DNA of 64,000 nucleotides from Niastella sp. (GTDB lineage: Bacteria; Bacteroidota; Bacteroidia; Chitinophagales; Chitinophagaceae). Below the pieces are notes generated by a model. That model was not told where the DNA came from and did no database searches. It was given only the letters and a program-made list of their open reading frames with translations. This document shows, one piece after another, positions 26,221 to 34,926 of this stretch (position 1 is the first letter of the stretch; each line of letters begins with the position of its first letter). The DNA is taken from positions 74,569 to 138,568 of the forward strand of contig JADJVM010000009.1 of the NCBI GenBank assembly GCA_016710595.1. The letters run 5' to 3'. The translations under genes and the position numbers were made by a program.

Positions 26221-27771
26221 TTACAAAATATTTCCATTGTCATCCATGCGGATCAGCCAATAATCATTGTTGCCATGGTTGGTGCCAAACACCAAACCGC
26301 TGGCAGAGCTTGAAGTATAGCCGGCAATAATATAACCGCCACCTGCTACAGGGCTTATTGCCTGTGGCATATCTGATCCGGCACCGCCAATTACTTTATC
26401 CCAAAGAATATTTCCGGTATTATTTACTTTTACTAACCACATATCTTCATTACCATAATTTGCCTGGCTCACATTTCCTGTTTGGGAACTGGTGCTGGTA
26501 CCAATTATAATATATCCACCATCGGTAGTTTGTAGTACATCTGTAGGGTATTCATCATTATTGCCACCGAATAATTTATTCCAGGAAATAGCGCCTGCCG
26601 ATGTAAGTTTCACCAATAAATAATCGTTGCCGCCATTATTTGTACCTGTAATATTTCCGCTGGCAGATGAGGTAGAACTTCCCACAAAAATATATCCGCC
26701 GTCAGAAGTTTGTTTGATGGCATAAGCAAATTCATCACCGGTACCACCAATACTTTTGTTCCAGGTAATAGCGCCCGCAGAAGTTAATTTTACGATCCAG
26801 TTATCATATAACCCACTAATAGTTCCGCTCACATTTCCATTGGAAGATGAAGTAGTATAGCCTGATACAATAAAACCAAGGTCGCTGGTTTGTTGTACAT
26901 CATAAGCTTCTTCTTCGCCATTGCCGCCTAATAATTTATTCCAGCTTATGGCACCTGCCGAAGTTAATTTTACCACCCAATAATCGGTTAAGCCATGATT
27001 GGCATCGGTTACATTTCCATTGGCAGAAGAGGAAGAATTTCCAGCTACAATATAAGTACCATCAGTATTTTGTTTAATAGCGGCAGCAAATTCATCCCCG
27101 TTTCCACCTAGTAAAACATTCCAGCTTATAGTACCCGTAGCATCTAATTTTACTACCCAATAGTCATTACCACCATGATTGCTTGCAGTTACATTTCCAT
27201 TTAATGAAGAACTGGAAGTAGCTACAAAAGCATAACCGCCATCAGCGGTAATTACCAAATCGGCCAGGTCTTCATTTCCTGAACCGCCATAAAGTTTATT
27301 CCATTCGATATTTCCACCGGCATCTAATTTTAAAATCCAGCAATCCAATGCGCCATGGTTGCCGCTGGGAACATCGCCATTCCCATTTGTAAGGGTAGTA
27401 CCTCCAACAATAAAACCTCCATCAGCCGTTTGTTTCACAGCATAGGCCTGGTCTAAGTCGGTACCACCCAATAAAGATTTTTGCAAAATAGAAGAAAGTG
27501 TAGAGGTGCAAAGGTTAATCCAGTACGATCCGTTATAAAACTCTAAACATCCGGTAGTGGTATTAAAAATTGTGAGCCCTGCCGTTTTATTTGGCATCGC
27601 ATCCCGCTGGGTAGAACTTAACCGTGGCGGTAAAAACCCCTGGCTGGTACTGGATACATCTAAAACTGCCGAAGCATCCGGGGTAGTTGTTCCAATTCCC
27701 ACATTTTGATTTTGGGCAATACAGCATTGAATAGTCAGAGCAAATATGCCCGATAGTACTAATTTATACAT
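26221..27771 (-). CDS. Exported seven-repeat (probable beta-propeller) protein
   Basis: A 516-residue protein: a signal peptide (ending CIAQ), a short domain with NVGIGTTTPDASAVLDV (a motif common at the start of Bacteroidota surface proteins), then seven repeats of about 58 residues, each with the pattern GGxGDE, DGGYIxxG, SSxxGNV, NxGxxDYWxVKL and WNK. Seven equal repeats suggest a seven-bladed propeller. The last repeat ends exactly at the stop, without a type IX sorting domain. Function is unknown; adhesion or ligand binding is plausible. Confidence 0.8.
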   Translation of the reverse strand: MYKLVLSGIFALTIQCCIAQNQNVGIGTTTPDASAVLDVSSTSQGFLPPRLSSTQRDAMPNKTAGLTIFNTTTGCLEFYNGSYWINLCTSTLSSILQKSLLGGTDLDQAYAVKQTADGGFIVGGTTLTNGNGDVPSGNHGALDCWILKLDAGGNIEWNKLYGGSGNEDLADLVITADGGYAFVATSSSSLNGNVTASNHGGNDYWVVKLDATGTISWNVLLGGNGDEFAAAIKQNTDGTYIVAGNSSSSANGNVTDANHGLTDYWVVKLTSAGAISWNKLLGGNGEEEAYDVQQTSDLGFIVSGYTTSSSNGNVSGTISGLYDNWIVKLTSAGAITWNKSIGGTGDEFAYAIKQTSDGGYIFVGSSTSSASGNITGTNNGGNDYLLVKLTSAGAISWNKLFGGNNDEYPTDVLQTTDGGYIIIGTSTSSQTGNVSQANYGNEDMWLVKVNNTGNILWDKVIGGAGSDMPQAISPVAGGGYIIAGYTSSSASGLVFGTNHGNNDYWLIRMDDNGNIL

Positions 27772-27915
27772 ACAATAATTTTAAAAATATGAGTTGGTTT
27801 AAGCCCAGGAGAGGATAGGGTTTCACGCAGGTGATGGATGCTATGAGAGGTAATACTTTAAAACCTAGCTGTAAAAATAGTATTTTTGTCGAAAAATCCA
27901 AATAAAAACAATAAT

Positions 27916-29205
27916 ATGAGTTATATCGCTTCTCTTTTTGGCCGACAAATATTAGATAGCCGTGGAAATCCCACTATAGAAGTGGATGTATTAACCGAAA
28001 ATGGCATGCTGGGCCGGGCTTCTGTGCCGAGTGGCGCCAGTACCGGAATTCATGAAGCAGTGGAGTTACGGGATAATAATAAAAAATTATACGGGGGCAA
28101 ATCAGTATTAAAAGCAGTAAAAAATGTAAATACAACCCTGGCCGAAAATTTATTGGGATGGGATGTAGCCGATCAAACCGGTATTGATAATGCCATGATT
28201 ATGATGGATGGCACCGAAAATAAAGCCAAACTGGGCGCCAATGCAATTCTTGCGGTAAGCCTTGCAGTTGCCAAAGCTGCAGCTTTAGAAGCCAACCTTC
28301 CACTGTATCGTTACATTGGTGGTACCAATGCTAAAATTCTTCCCATTCCCATGATGAATATTTTAAACGGGGGCGCCCATGCCGATAATAAAATAGACTT
28401 CCAGGAATTTATGGTGATGCCCATTGGCGCATCCAGTTTTAGCGAAGGATTGCAATGGGGCGTTGAAATTTTTCATGCTTTAAAAACGGTATTAAAGAAA
28501 AAAGGATACAGCACCAATGTAGGTGATGAAGGTGGATTTGCACCCAATATCCAAAGCAATGAAGAAGCAATAGAAACCGTGTTAAGCGCCATACAGGCAG
28601 CAGGCTATAAGACGGGTTCACAAATAGGTATTGCAATGGATGCGGCCAACAGTGAATTGTGGAATGCAAAAGAGAAAAAATATATTTTTCATAAAAGTGA
28701 TGGTAAAAAAATGACCAGTGAGCAACTGGTGAAATACTGGGAAAGTTGGGTAAAAAAATATCCCATCATTTCTATTGAAGATGGTATGGCCGAAGATGAT
28801 TGGAAGGGTTGGAAAATGCTTACTGAAGCGTTGGGCAATAAATGCCAGTTGGTAGGAGATGATCTTTTTGTTACCAATGTAAAAAGATTGGAGAGAGGTG
28901 TTACCGAACATATTGCCAATGCACTCTTAGTAAAAGTAAACCAAATAGGAACCCTCACCGAAACCATCAATGCCGTGAGTATGGCGCAGAACAATGGGTT
29001 TAATACCATTATGAGCCATCGCAGTGGCGAAACAGAAGACAGCACCATTGCCGACCTGGCCGTAGCACTAAACTGTGGCCAAATAAAAACAGGATCTGCC
29101 AGCCGTAGTGACCGGATGGCCAAATACAACCAGCTTTTACGCATTGAAGAAATATTAGCTGACAGCGGAGAATATCCAAAAGGAAAAATAAAATTCGGAA
29201 AATAA
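27916..29205 (+). CDS. eno: Enolase
   Basis: At 429 residues this is the standard enolase, converting 2-phosphoglycerate to phosphoenolpyruvate. Motifs seen are ILDSRGNPTIEVD, the SGASTGxHEAVELRD loop, metal ligands in SIEDGMAEDD and LVGDDLFVTN, the catalytic lysine in ALLVKVNQIGTLTE, and MSHRSGETEDSTIADLAVA. ATG 27916 is chosen over a GTG at 27886. A -7 element TATTTTTG lies at 27881-27888. Confidence 0.97.
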   Translation: MSYIASLFGRQILDSRGNPTIEVDVLTENGMLGRASVPSGASTGIHEAVELRDNNKKLYGGKSVLKAVKNVNTTLAENLLGWDVADQTGIDNAMIMMDGTENKAKLGANAILAVSLAVAKAAALEANLPLYRYIGGTNAKILPIPMMNILNGGAHADNKIDFQEFMVMPIGASSFSEGLQWGVEIFHALKTVLKKKGYSTNVGDEGGFAPNIQSNEEAIETVLSAIQAAGYKTGSQIGIAMDAANSELWNAKEKKYIFHKSDGKKMTSEQLVKYWESWVKKYPIISIEDGMAEDDWKGWKMLTEALGNKCQLVGDDLFVTNVKRLERGVTEHIANALLVKVNQIGTLTETINAVSMAQNNGFNTIMSHRSGETEDSTIADLAVALNCGQIKTGSASRSDRMAKYNQLLRIEEILADSGEYPKGKIKFGK

Positions 29206-29227
29206 TTTTTTTAGCAAGGCTAAATAG

Positions 29228-29259
29228 GAGGTATCATACAAACGGTGCCTCTTTTTTTT
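29228..29259 (+). terminator. Terminator of eno
   Basis: A GAGGTATC/GGTGCCTC stem (8 positions, two G-U and one mismatch) with an eight-base loop is followed by eight T. Confidence 0.75.
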
Positions 29260-29455
29260 CTCTAAAATTTTGTGTTGATAAACCATCTCAGTATGAGTTT
29301 TAATTTTTTTGAAACATATTTTTTTCATTTACAGAAAATGATTCAAAACAACAACGGGGTTTTCCCCCACAAGAAATTAGGGTTTTTCCCCATTGTTTGT
29401 AATGAGATGTTTCCCTATGTTTGTAAAATAGTTTTTAACCCTTAACCAAAAGTTT

Positions 29456-30069
29456 ATGAAATTTAATTACCGCTTATCCCCCCCCGCAAACTTTGTCTTT
29501 TAATTAGTTTGTCGGTATTGCTTTTTGCAGCCTGTAAAAAAATAGATACAGTTTACGATAGTATCCAACACACACAAAGTATTACACAAAAGTTTTTTAC
29601 CATTCCATCAAAAACAGATCCATCTATTTTAAAAGTTATCAATGAAATAAAAAAACGAAATAATAATAAAGAATTTATTACAGCTTTTGTAAAGCAGCAT
29701 GGCTACCCCGTTTGGAATAAAGTTTTAATTGGCAAAAATATAAAACCAAGGTATGAGAACAGCTTTACAAATGCTGTTAACGATAGTAGTTTAATAGCAT
29801 ATATTCCTTATGTTTTAGAAGATTCTACAAAAATTAACGGGTATATTGTAGCCAGTATTAGTGACAGTATAACCCTGGGTTACCGCCAGGCAAGTGAATA
29901 CATAAACCACTCGTTTGATGCACCTGTAAATGGGGTATCAGATGCCACAAAATTTGCTACTGTTATGATGCAGCTAAACCAGTTGGTATTTGGTAATAGT
30001 GAATATGACATTACCGATCGGAGGTTATTTGGCAGCATCTCGGAGCATATAACAATAAATAAAATTTAG
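29456..30069 (+). CDS. N-terminal lipoprotein part of a frameshifted secreted protein (cassette A)
   Basis: The coding frame downstream of about 29486 encodes LLFAACKKIDTVYDS, a lipobox with cysteine, then about 175 residues including TKINGYIVASISDSI and NQLVFGNSEYDITDRRLFG. The natural ATG at 29456 is in another frame: a run of eight C (29478-29485) would need nine to join MKFNYRLSPP to RKLCLLISLSVLLFAAC. A gene caller would instead start at TTG 29509. The reading frame ends at 30067-30069 but the next ORF continues the same protein after one extra A. The region from about 29800 matches 31739-31980 of the next copy. Confidence 0.6.
29478..29485 (+). repeat. C8 homopolymer in a signal-peptide region
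   Basis: Eight consecutive C lie inside what would be the n-region of a lipoprotein signal peptide. Nine C would put the start codon in frame with the lipobox. The tract could be phase-variable, decayed, or a sequence error. Confidence 0.6.
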
Positions 30070-30079
30070 CACTACAACA

Positions 30080-31153
30080 TTGGAAGTATCTTCCCAAAAT
30101 TTTACAGATGTAGAAATCTGCTCAACTATTATTACAAGCGGCTTGCAATGTACAACACCCAACTATCCCGGTTGTAATGATGAAGATGGCTGCGACCATT
30201 GTGGTACATATTGTACGCCCATAGATGTAATGACAGAAGTTTGCTGGACTTTCACAGTGGGTGATGGTGGGGGTGAAACCGGAACGGGTACATCGCCGGG
30301 TGGTAACGCTCCGCCGCCGCCCGGCAGTGGCGGAGGGGGTTCTGGCAGTGGCATACCACCTGCTGACCCTTGCAACAACACACCCGATAATCCCACAGAC
30401 CCTTACACAGCCCAAAGCAATGTGGTGGATCCCGGCAATTGCCCACCCCCAACAGGTGGGCCGGGCTGGGTGCCGATAGAGGATGATCCTCCTTTATTTG
30501 ACCCCAATAATCCATGCGATGTAGTAGACTCTTTGTTGAAAACAACTGCATTCTCTGTTTTGCTTCATAAATTGCGGGATTCTACGATAAATAATTATGA
30601 GATTGGCTATTCTCAACTAAATACACTAAACCCTGCAAATTACTCTGAAACTTATTATACAGGGCAATTTAATTCAGAAACACTTTCAGTAGATGTGATT
30701 TTAAATTATGCAACAGATGGGCTGGCACATAATCACTATAATAGCCCGGACCGGCTGCATAATTTTAGCGCAGAAGATATTTACAAGCTGGCTTACTATT
30801 GGAGTATCGGCAAAATAAACAACCTTTCCACGTTTTCTTATACAGTAGTTACAGATTCAACATCATACACTTTAATGATAGATGACCCGGCTGCTTTTAT
30901 ATCTTTTGCACAGTCCTGGTTCGATAGTAAGGCACACTTTTATGCTTTTAAAACTCATTTATACACAAACCATGGATACGCAAAGGATGGGAATTCAATA
31001 GCCGAAGACGAAAGAACGTTTTTAAATGCATTGCAAGCACCTCCTTTAAATGGCGCAGGGCTTAAATTATTTCGTGGAAATAAAGAAATGAACAGTTTTA
31101 CACCTATAAAAGTGTCTTCCACAGGGCAGTTAGTAACCAACCCCTGTAATTAA
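30080..31153 (+). CDS. Linker plus JAMM/MPN-like domain protein (cassette A)
   Basis: A 357-residue ORF, open from 30059, starting at a TTG inside the continuing reading frame of the previous lipoprotein part. It has a Cys-rich segment (eight cysteines within about 45 residues), a Gly/Pro-rich linker, CPPPTGGPGWVPIEDDPP, and a C-terminal domain of about 210 residues. That domain carries NYEIGYSQ and AHNHYNSPDRLHNFSAEDI. The order Glu, then HxH, then SxxD is that of JAMM/MPN metalloproteases, though spacing is wider than canonical. It is probably the 3' part of one protein starting at 29456. Confidence 0.6.
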   Translation: MEVSSQNFTDVEICSTIITSGLQCTTPNYPGCNDEDGCDHCGTYCTPIDVMTEVCWTFTVGDGGGETGTGTSPGGNAPPPPGSGGGGSGSGIPPADPCNNTPDNPTDPYTAQSNVVDPGNCPPPTGGPGWVPIEDDPPLFDPNNPCDVVDSLLKTTAFSVLLHKLRDSTINNYEIGYSQLNTLNPANYSETYYTGQFNSETLSVDVILNYATDGLAHNHYNSPDRLHNFSAEDIYKLAYYWSIGKINNLSTFSYTVVTDSTSYTLMIDDPAAFISFAQSWFDSKAHFYAFKTHLYTNHGYAKDGNSIAEDERTFLNALQAPPLNGAGLKLFRGNKEMNSFTPIKVSSTGQLVTNPCN

Positions 31154-31189
31154 CATAACATCCTTTATAAAATTATTAATTTTAATAAA

Positions 31190-31720
31190 ATGAAACCAAT
31201 CATAATTTTTATATTTAGTTTCTTCCTTACTAAGAGCTCATTTGCTCAAACAATTACAACCAACCCCCAACTGGATAAATTTGTAGGCGTATGGCGCTGG
31301 ACAAGCGGAGCTGATACTGTGGAAATAACGCTGCAAAAGCAAGTATATATTCTTCAATTTACAAATAAGCACTCGGAAGTTCTTGTTGGTTGGCATCGTT
31401 ACGTAAAAAATGGAGTACTCCAGCAGTCATCTTATCAATATTTAGGAAGAGATGTTAATCTTGACTTTAATGATGCTGCTCTGGATGCAAAAACTACTTT
31501 GTTAGGCACAGTGTACTCTACTTCATCAAACAAAGCATATTTTTATGCGTTTTGGGACTTAGTATTGCACAAAGGTTTCGAACTTTTTCTAACTCTCCTA
31601 CCAAATTCTAACACTCAGGCTACTTGGGTTTTAAAACAGCCACGAGGTTTGTATACCGGTCCGGAAGGCTTAAACGGAGTTTTCTCAATGCCCAGAAATT
31701 TAGTGCTTACAAAGTTGTAA
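31190..31720 (+). CDS. Small exported protein, DUF6705-like (copy 1)
   Basis: A 176-residue protein with a signal peptide (FFLTKSSFAQ) and a beta-rich body: DKFVGVWRWTSGADTVEITLQKQVYI, VGWHRYVKNGVLQQSSYQY and GPEGLNGVFSMPRNLVLTKL. It resembles Bacteroidota DUF6705 proteins; the name is from memory of the pattern. It lies 36 bp after a JAMM-like gene, as does its second full copy (35626-36159), so the two genes form a recurring pair. Function is unknown. Confidence 0.75.
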   Translation: MKPIIIFIFSFFLTKSSFAQTITTNPQLDKFVGVWRWTSGADTVEITLQKQVYILQFTNKHSEVLVGWHRYVKNGVLQQSSYQYLGRDVNLDFNDAALDAKTTLLGTVYSTSSNKAYFYAFWDLVLHKGFELFLTLLPNSNTQATWVLKQPRGLYTGPEGLNGVFSMPRNLVLTKL

Positions 31721-32239
31721 GTATGCAGCGGAAACGAAGTGTATGTAATTCCATTTGTACGAGATACGCAAAACTATGTAAATGCAACAATGTTGATAAA
31801 CATAAATGAAAAAGATACTTCTTTTTCATATTTGTGTGACTGGCAATACCAGGATACCGCTACCACCCAAATGAGTGCAAAGAATTTAGCTCTTTTTATG
31901 ATGCATACAGATTATTTTGTTTTCGGCAGCAGAATGTATGAGCTTACAGACACTTCCATTTTTGGTAGAAATGATCAGAATAAAAAGATCATGTACCTAC
32001 AGTTAAGAGAGTACAGCCAGCTTGGCAATAGTTATTACGCTATTTTTCAACAATGCTATACGATATATGAACCTAAAAACAACGGGCATCTTAATGGATG
32101 CCCACCGGGACCCAACTGCCCGCAATACACTGCACAAACTAAGTGTGATAATTACTATGTTTGGGTAAATGATCGGGGGCGGGGTAGAAACCGGCAACTG
32201 CCCACCACTGGGTACGGGTTGGGAGCCGATAGAAGATGA
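31721..32239 (+). pseudogene. 5'-truncated lipoprotein part of JAMM-like cassette B
   Basis: Right after the stop of the preceding gene a frame opens with no ATG and no signal peptide (VCSGNEVYVIPFVRDT). It matches the middle of the cassette A lipoprotein part and continues through FGSRMYELTDTSIFG to a Cys-rich segment (GCPPGPNCPQYTAQTKC). The frame is lost at a G5 run (32175-32179); removing one G joins it to the JAMM-like ORF downstream. A caller may start it at GTG 31739. Truncation plus frameshift suggest a broken copy. Confidence 0.6.
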
Positions 32240-32906
32240 TCCTCCTTTATTTGACCCCAATAATCCATGTAATGTAGTAGACTCTTTGTTGAAAACAACT
32301 GCATTCCCTGTTTTACTTCATAAATTGCGGGATTCTACGATAAATAATTATGAAATTGGCTATTCTCAACTAAATACACTAAGCCTGGCAAATTATTCAG
32401 AAACTTATTTTTCAGGGCAAAATGGAGTTGATACGCTGGCTGTAACTGTAGTTTTAAATAATTCTTCAGATGGGGTGGCACATAATCATAATAACAGCCC
32501 GGACCGGCTGCATAATTTTAGCGCAGAAGATATTTACAAGTTGGCTTACTATTGGAGTATCAGCAAAATAAACAACCTTTCCACGTTTTCTTATACTGTT
32601 ATTACAGATTCTACTTCATACATTTTAATGATAGATGACCCGGCTGCTTTTATATCTTTTGCACAGTCCTGGTTTAATAGTCAGGCGCATTTCGATTTTT
32701 TCAAAATTCATCTTTATAGAAATTATCATTATGGAGAACAAGGAAATTCAATTGCAGAAGATGAAAAGACATTTTTAAGCGCATTACAGGCCCCACCTTT
32801 AAATGGCGCCGGGCTTAAATTATTTCGTGGAAATGCCGGCATGAACAGTTTTACACCCATAAAAGTGTCTTCCACAGGGCAGGTAGTAACCAACCCCTGT
32901 AATTAA
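32169..32906 (+). CDS. JAMM/MPN-like domain protein (cassette B)
   Basis: A 245-residue ORF. After a Gly-rich start (MIGGGVETGNCPPLGTGWEPIEDDPP) it carries the same domain as cassette A, with NYEIGYSQ, AHNHNNSPDRLHNFSAEDI and LKLFRGNAGMNSFTP. The ATG is out of frame with the upstream lipoprotein part and probably not the original start. It is near-identical to cassette C at 34969-35589 from 32331 on. No export signal is encoded in this ORF, so as it stands the domain may not be secreted. Confidence 0.55.
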   Translation: MIGGGVETGNCPPLGTGWEPIEDDPPLFDPNNPCNVVDSLLKTTAFPVLLHKLRDSTINNYEIGYSQLNTLSLANYSETYFSGQNGVDTLAVTVVLNNSSDGVAHNHNNSPDRLHNFSAEDIYKLAYYWSISKINNLSTFSYTVITDSTSYILMIDDPAAFISFAQSWFNSQAHFDFFKIHLYRNYHYGEQGNSIAEDEKTFLSALQAPPLNGAGLKLFRGNAGMNSFTPIKVSSTGQVVTNPCN

Positions 32907-33040
32907 CATAACATATTTTATACAATTATTAATTTTAATAAAATGAAATCAACCATAATTATTTTATTTAGTTTTTTCCTAATTAAAAATTCATTCGCTC
33001 AAACTGTTGCAACAGATCCCGAACTGGATAAATTTGTAGG
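32331..33040 (+). repeat. Direct repeat R1, copy 1 (pairs with 35014-35723)
   Basis: About 710 bp aligned without gaps, at a constant offset of 2683 bp, with only scattered substitutions. It covers most of a JAMM-like domain gene, the 36-bp spacer and the first 33 codons of the following exported-protein gene. Identity stops abruptly after TAGG at 33037-33040. Confidence 0.85.
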
Positions 33041-33119
33041 CTCGGCTACTGTATCAGGTATTGGTTTTTATAAGGCAACAGCACCCAATAAAAATAATTT
33101 CACTAAATTAAATCCTTAA
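32943..33119 (+). CDS. Chimeric mini-gene: DUF6705-like signal peptide fused to the tail of JAMM cassette X
   Basis: A 58-codon ORF. Residues 1-33 (MKSTIIILFSFFLIKNSFAQ, then TVATDPELDKFVG) equal the start of the gene at 35626. Residues 34-58 (SATVSGIGFYKATAPNKNNF and so on) equal the last residues of the ORF at 33649-34323. The join falls in a shared TAGG. It is a recombination product. A short exported peptide could still be made, but function is doubtful. Confidence 0.6.
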   Translation: MKSTIIILFSFFLIKNSFAQTVATDPELDKFVGSATVSGIGFYKATAPNKNNFTKLNP

Positions 33120-33122
33120 AAT

Positions 33123-33533
33123 ATGAAAAAGTTATCATCTATACTTGTCGTTTTATTTGCACTTGCTTTCAATGAGTCACGTGCTCAATCTTCGCTGGAT
33201 TCGCAATTGCGGAATTTCCCGATAGCTGATTACCTGAATAAGCCAATTGATACACTTATTGCGCATCTACCTGCAGGTTATGACACTTCGTTTGACATAG
33301 GAAGTTCAGGAAATATAAATAGGGGCGCATCATTACAAATTAATTATCCACCTAATAATCAATTCTGGATTGATATTTTCATTACGGATGCTCAATATAT
33401 AACGATTAATAAAAGCCTGAATACCCGTCCTGAAGATGCCTGGCCTCTGGCACTTTTAAGAAAAGAGAAAGTAGGCAGCATTACAATTTATACCGGTGCT
33501 TATGAGATTATTAACGAGGCGGATATTTACTAA
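33123..33533 (+). CDS. Small exported protein, copy 1
   Basis: A 136-residue protein with a signal peptide (LVVLFALAFNESRAQ) and a compact domain beginning SSLDSQLRNFPIADYLNKPI. The N-terminal 70 and C-terminal 30 residues are almost identical to the paralogue at 34327, but the stretch from GASLQINYP to about residue 108 differs at many positions. No family is recognised. It sits three bases after the chimeric mini-gene and before the JAMM-like cassette X; a partner or inhibitor role is possible but only inferred. Confidence 0.7.
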   Translation: MKKLSSILVVLFALAFNESRAQSSLDSQLRNFPIADYLNKPIDTLIAHLPAGYDTSFDIGSSGNINRGASLQINYPPNNQFWIDIFITDAQYITINKSLNTRPEDAWPLALLRKEKVGSITIYTGAYEIINEADIY

Positions 33534-33551
33534 ATAATTATTTTCAGTAAA

Positions 33552-33661
33552 ATGAGAATATTGCGGCGATAGCTTTATTTATCGTTCCAGTAAACGCATA
33601 CCAGGAATCCATAAACACTACAATTCAGTTTTTTGGCTCAACCAATTATTGCGGTCTTGGA
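33552..33661 (+). pseudogene. Decayed leader of a secreted protein, copy 1
   Basis: ATG AGA ATA at 33552 is followed, after a missing base, by a signal-peptide-like frame (IAALFIVPVNA-type, precisely IAAIALFIVPVNAYQES) and INTTIQFFGSTNYCGLGFY, then a stop. It is the apparent N-terminus of the protein whose C-terminal domain is the next ORF, with at least two frame breaks between. Confidence 0.45.
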
Positions 33662-34323
33662 TTTTATTAAGCTGCCCCCCACAGGCGGAACAGGATGGGG
33701 TGCCGGTGCCAATAGAGGATGAACCACAAAGTAATATACCTATTGATTCAATTCCGACAATTTTATCTGTTATATGTAATCATAAAATGGACTCGTTATA
33801 CCAATGGGGAATGACGAATGGTTTTAGGGAACAAAGTTTTATTGTAGTAAAGAAGAATGGTATTATTTATCCAAAAAATTATGTGGTAGGTACTCTATCA
33901 GGAGATCAAACTGATGTAAACTATACGCTTGCAACAGGAGAACAATTACTGGCTTATTTTCATACACATGCTGAAGATACGGCCAGCTATTGGCGCACAT
34001 CTTTTTCTCCTGACGATTTATTAGAATTTAATAAAAATGCTAATGTAACTGGCTATACAGCATTACTGGAGGTTGGAAATGCCCGCTATGCATTTGTAGT
34101 GGAAGATGTATCAAAAAAATCTGCCTTCAATATCAGTAAAAAAGGACGCCATGAAAAATTATATAAAGCTGTATTTAATACTTTATCAAGTCAAATTTCC
34201 AATGGTCAAACACTTACTGAAGAAACCTGGATACAATATTTAGGCTCGGCTACTGTATCGGGTATTGGTTTTTATAAGGCAACAGCGCCCAATAAAAATA
34301 ATTTCACTAAATTAAATCCTTAA
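33649..34323 (+). CDS. JAMM/MPN-like domain protein, divergent type (cassette X)
   Basis: A 224-residue ORF starting at TTG. The first 20 residues are probably an out-of-frame reading of a PPTGGTGW linker; true homology begins at VPVPIEDEP. The domain has FREQSFIVVKKNGIIYPKNY, AYFHTHAEDT and FSPDDLLEF, that is Glu, HxH, SxxD as in JAMM/MPN proteins. Its sequence otherwise differs from cassettes A-C although the preceding leader is the same, so one leader is followed by alternative C-terminal domains. Confidence 0.6.
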   Translation: MRSWILLSCPPQAEQDGVPVPIEDEPQSNIPIDSIPTILSVICNHKMDSLYQWGMTNGFREQSFIVVKKNGIIYPKNYVVGTLSGDQTDVNYTLATGEQLLAYFHTHAEDTASYWRTSFSPDDLLEFNKNANVTGYTALLEVGNARYAFVVEDVSKKSAFNISKKGRHEKLYKAVFNTLSSQISNGQTLTEETWIQYLGSATVSGIGFYKATAPNKNNFTKLNP

Positions 34324-34926
34324 AATATGAAAAAGTTATCATCTATACTTGTCGTTTTATTTGCACTTGCTTTCAATGAGGCAAGTGCTCAATCTTCGCT
34401 GGATTCGCAATTGCGGAATTTCCCGATAGCTGATTACCTGAATAAGCCAATTGATACACTTATTGCGCATCTACCTGCAGGTTATGACACTTCGTTTGAC
34501 ATAGGAAGTTCAGGAAATATAAATAGGGGGGCAACTTTACAAATAAATTATCCTAACTACGAATTTTGGGTCTATATACACATTACCGATGCGCAATATA
34601 TTACAGTACAAAAAGAATTACTTACTCCTGCGGCAACTGCCTGGCCTCTGGCACTTTTAAGAAAAGAGAAAGTAGGCAGCATTACAATTTATACCGGTGC
34701 TTATGAGATTATTAACGAGGCGGATATTTACTAAATAATTATTTTCAGTAAAATGAGAATATTGCGGCGATAGCTTTATTTATCGTTCCAGTAAACGCAT
34801 ACCAGGAATCCATAAACACTACAATTCAGTTTTTGGGCTCAACCAATTATTGCGGTCTTGGATTTTATTAAGCTGCCCCACACAGGCGGAACAGGATGGG
34901 GTGCCCGTGCCAATAGAGGATGAACC
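34241..34926 (+). repeat. Direct repeat R2, copy 2
   Basis: Second copy of the unit at 33037-33725. It begins inside the last codons of JAMM cassette X and ends in the linker PVPIEDEP, after which a different domain (cassette C) follows. Confidence 0.85.
34327..34734 (+). CDS. Small exported protein, copy 2
   Basis: A 135-residue paralogue of the gene at 33123, with signal peptide LVVLFALAFNEASAQ. The first 69 residues differ by only three, and the last 28 (AWPLALLRKEKVGSITIYTG onward) are identical, while the centre (YPNYEFWVYIHITDAQYITV, KELLTPAAT) is markedly different. It starts three bases after the stop of cassette X, so the two are probably translated from the same transcript. Confidence 0.7.
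   Translation: MKKLSSILVVLFALAFNEASAQSSLDSQLRNFPIADYLNKPIDTLIAHLPAGYDTSFDIGSSGNINRGATLQINYPNYEFWVYIHITDAQYITVQKELLTPAATAWPLALLRKEKVGSITIYTGAYEIINEADIY

Larger units (their letters stand above)
33037..33725 (+). repeat. Direct repeat R2, copy 1 (pairs with 34241-34926)
   Basis: About 690 bp at an offset of 1204, then 1201 bp, near-identical except for a divergent block at about 33330-33445. It covers the end of JAMM cassette X, the 136-residue gene and a decayed leader sequence. Confidence 0.85.

Noticed and set aside
26221..27600. DNA-level tandem repeat array
   Set aside because: The periodicity of about 175 bp is explained by the protein repeats of a single gene, not by a non-coding satellite.
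30122..30551. Several overlapping ORFs on both strands in the Gly/Pro-rich linker of cassette A
   Set aside because: They arise from the GC-rich low-complexity linker, which rarely contains stop codons in any frame.
31624..31809. 61-codon ORF spanning the end of the DUF6705-like gene
   Set aside because: Out of frame with both neighbours whose reading frames are supported by paralogues.
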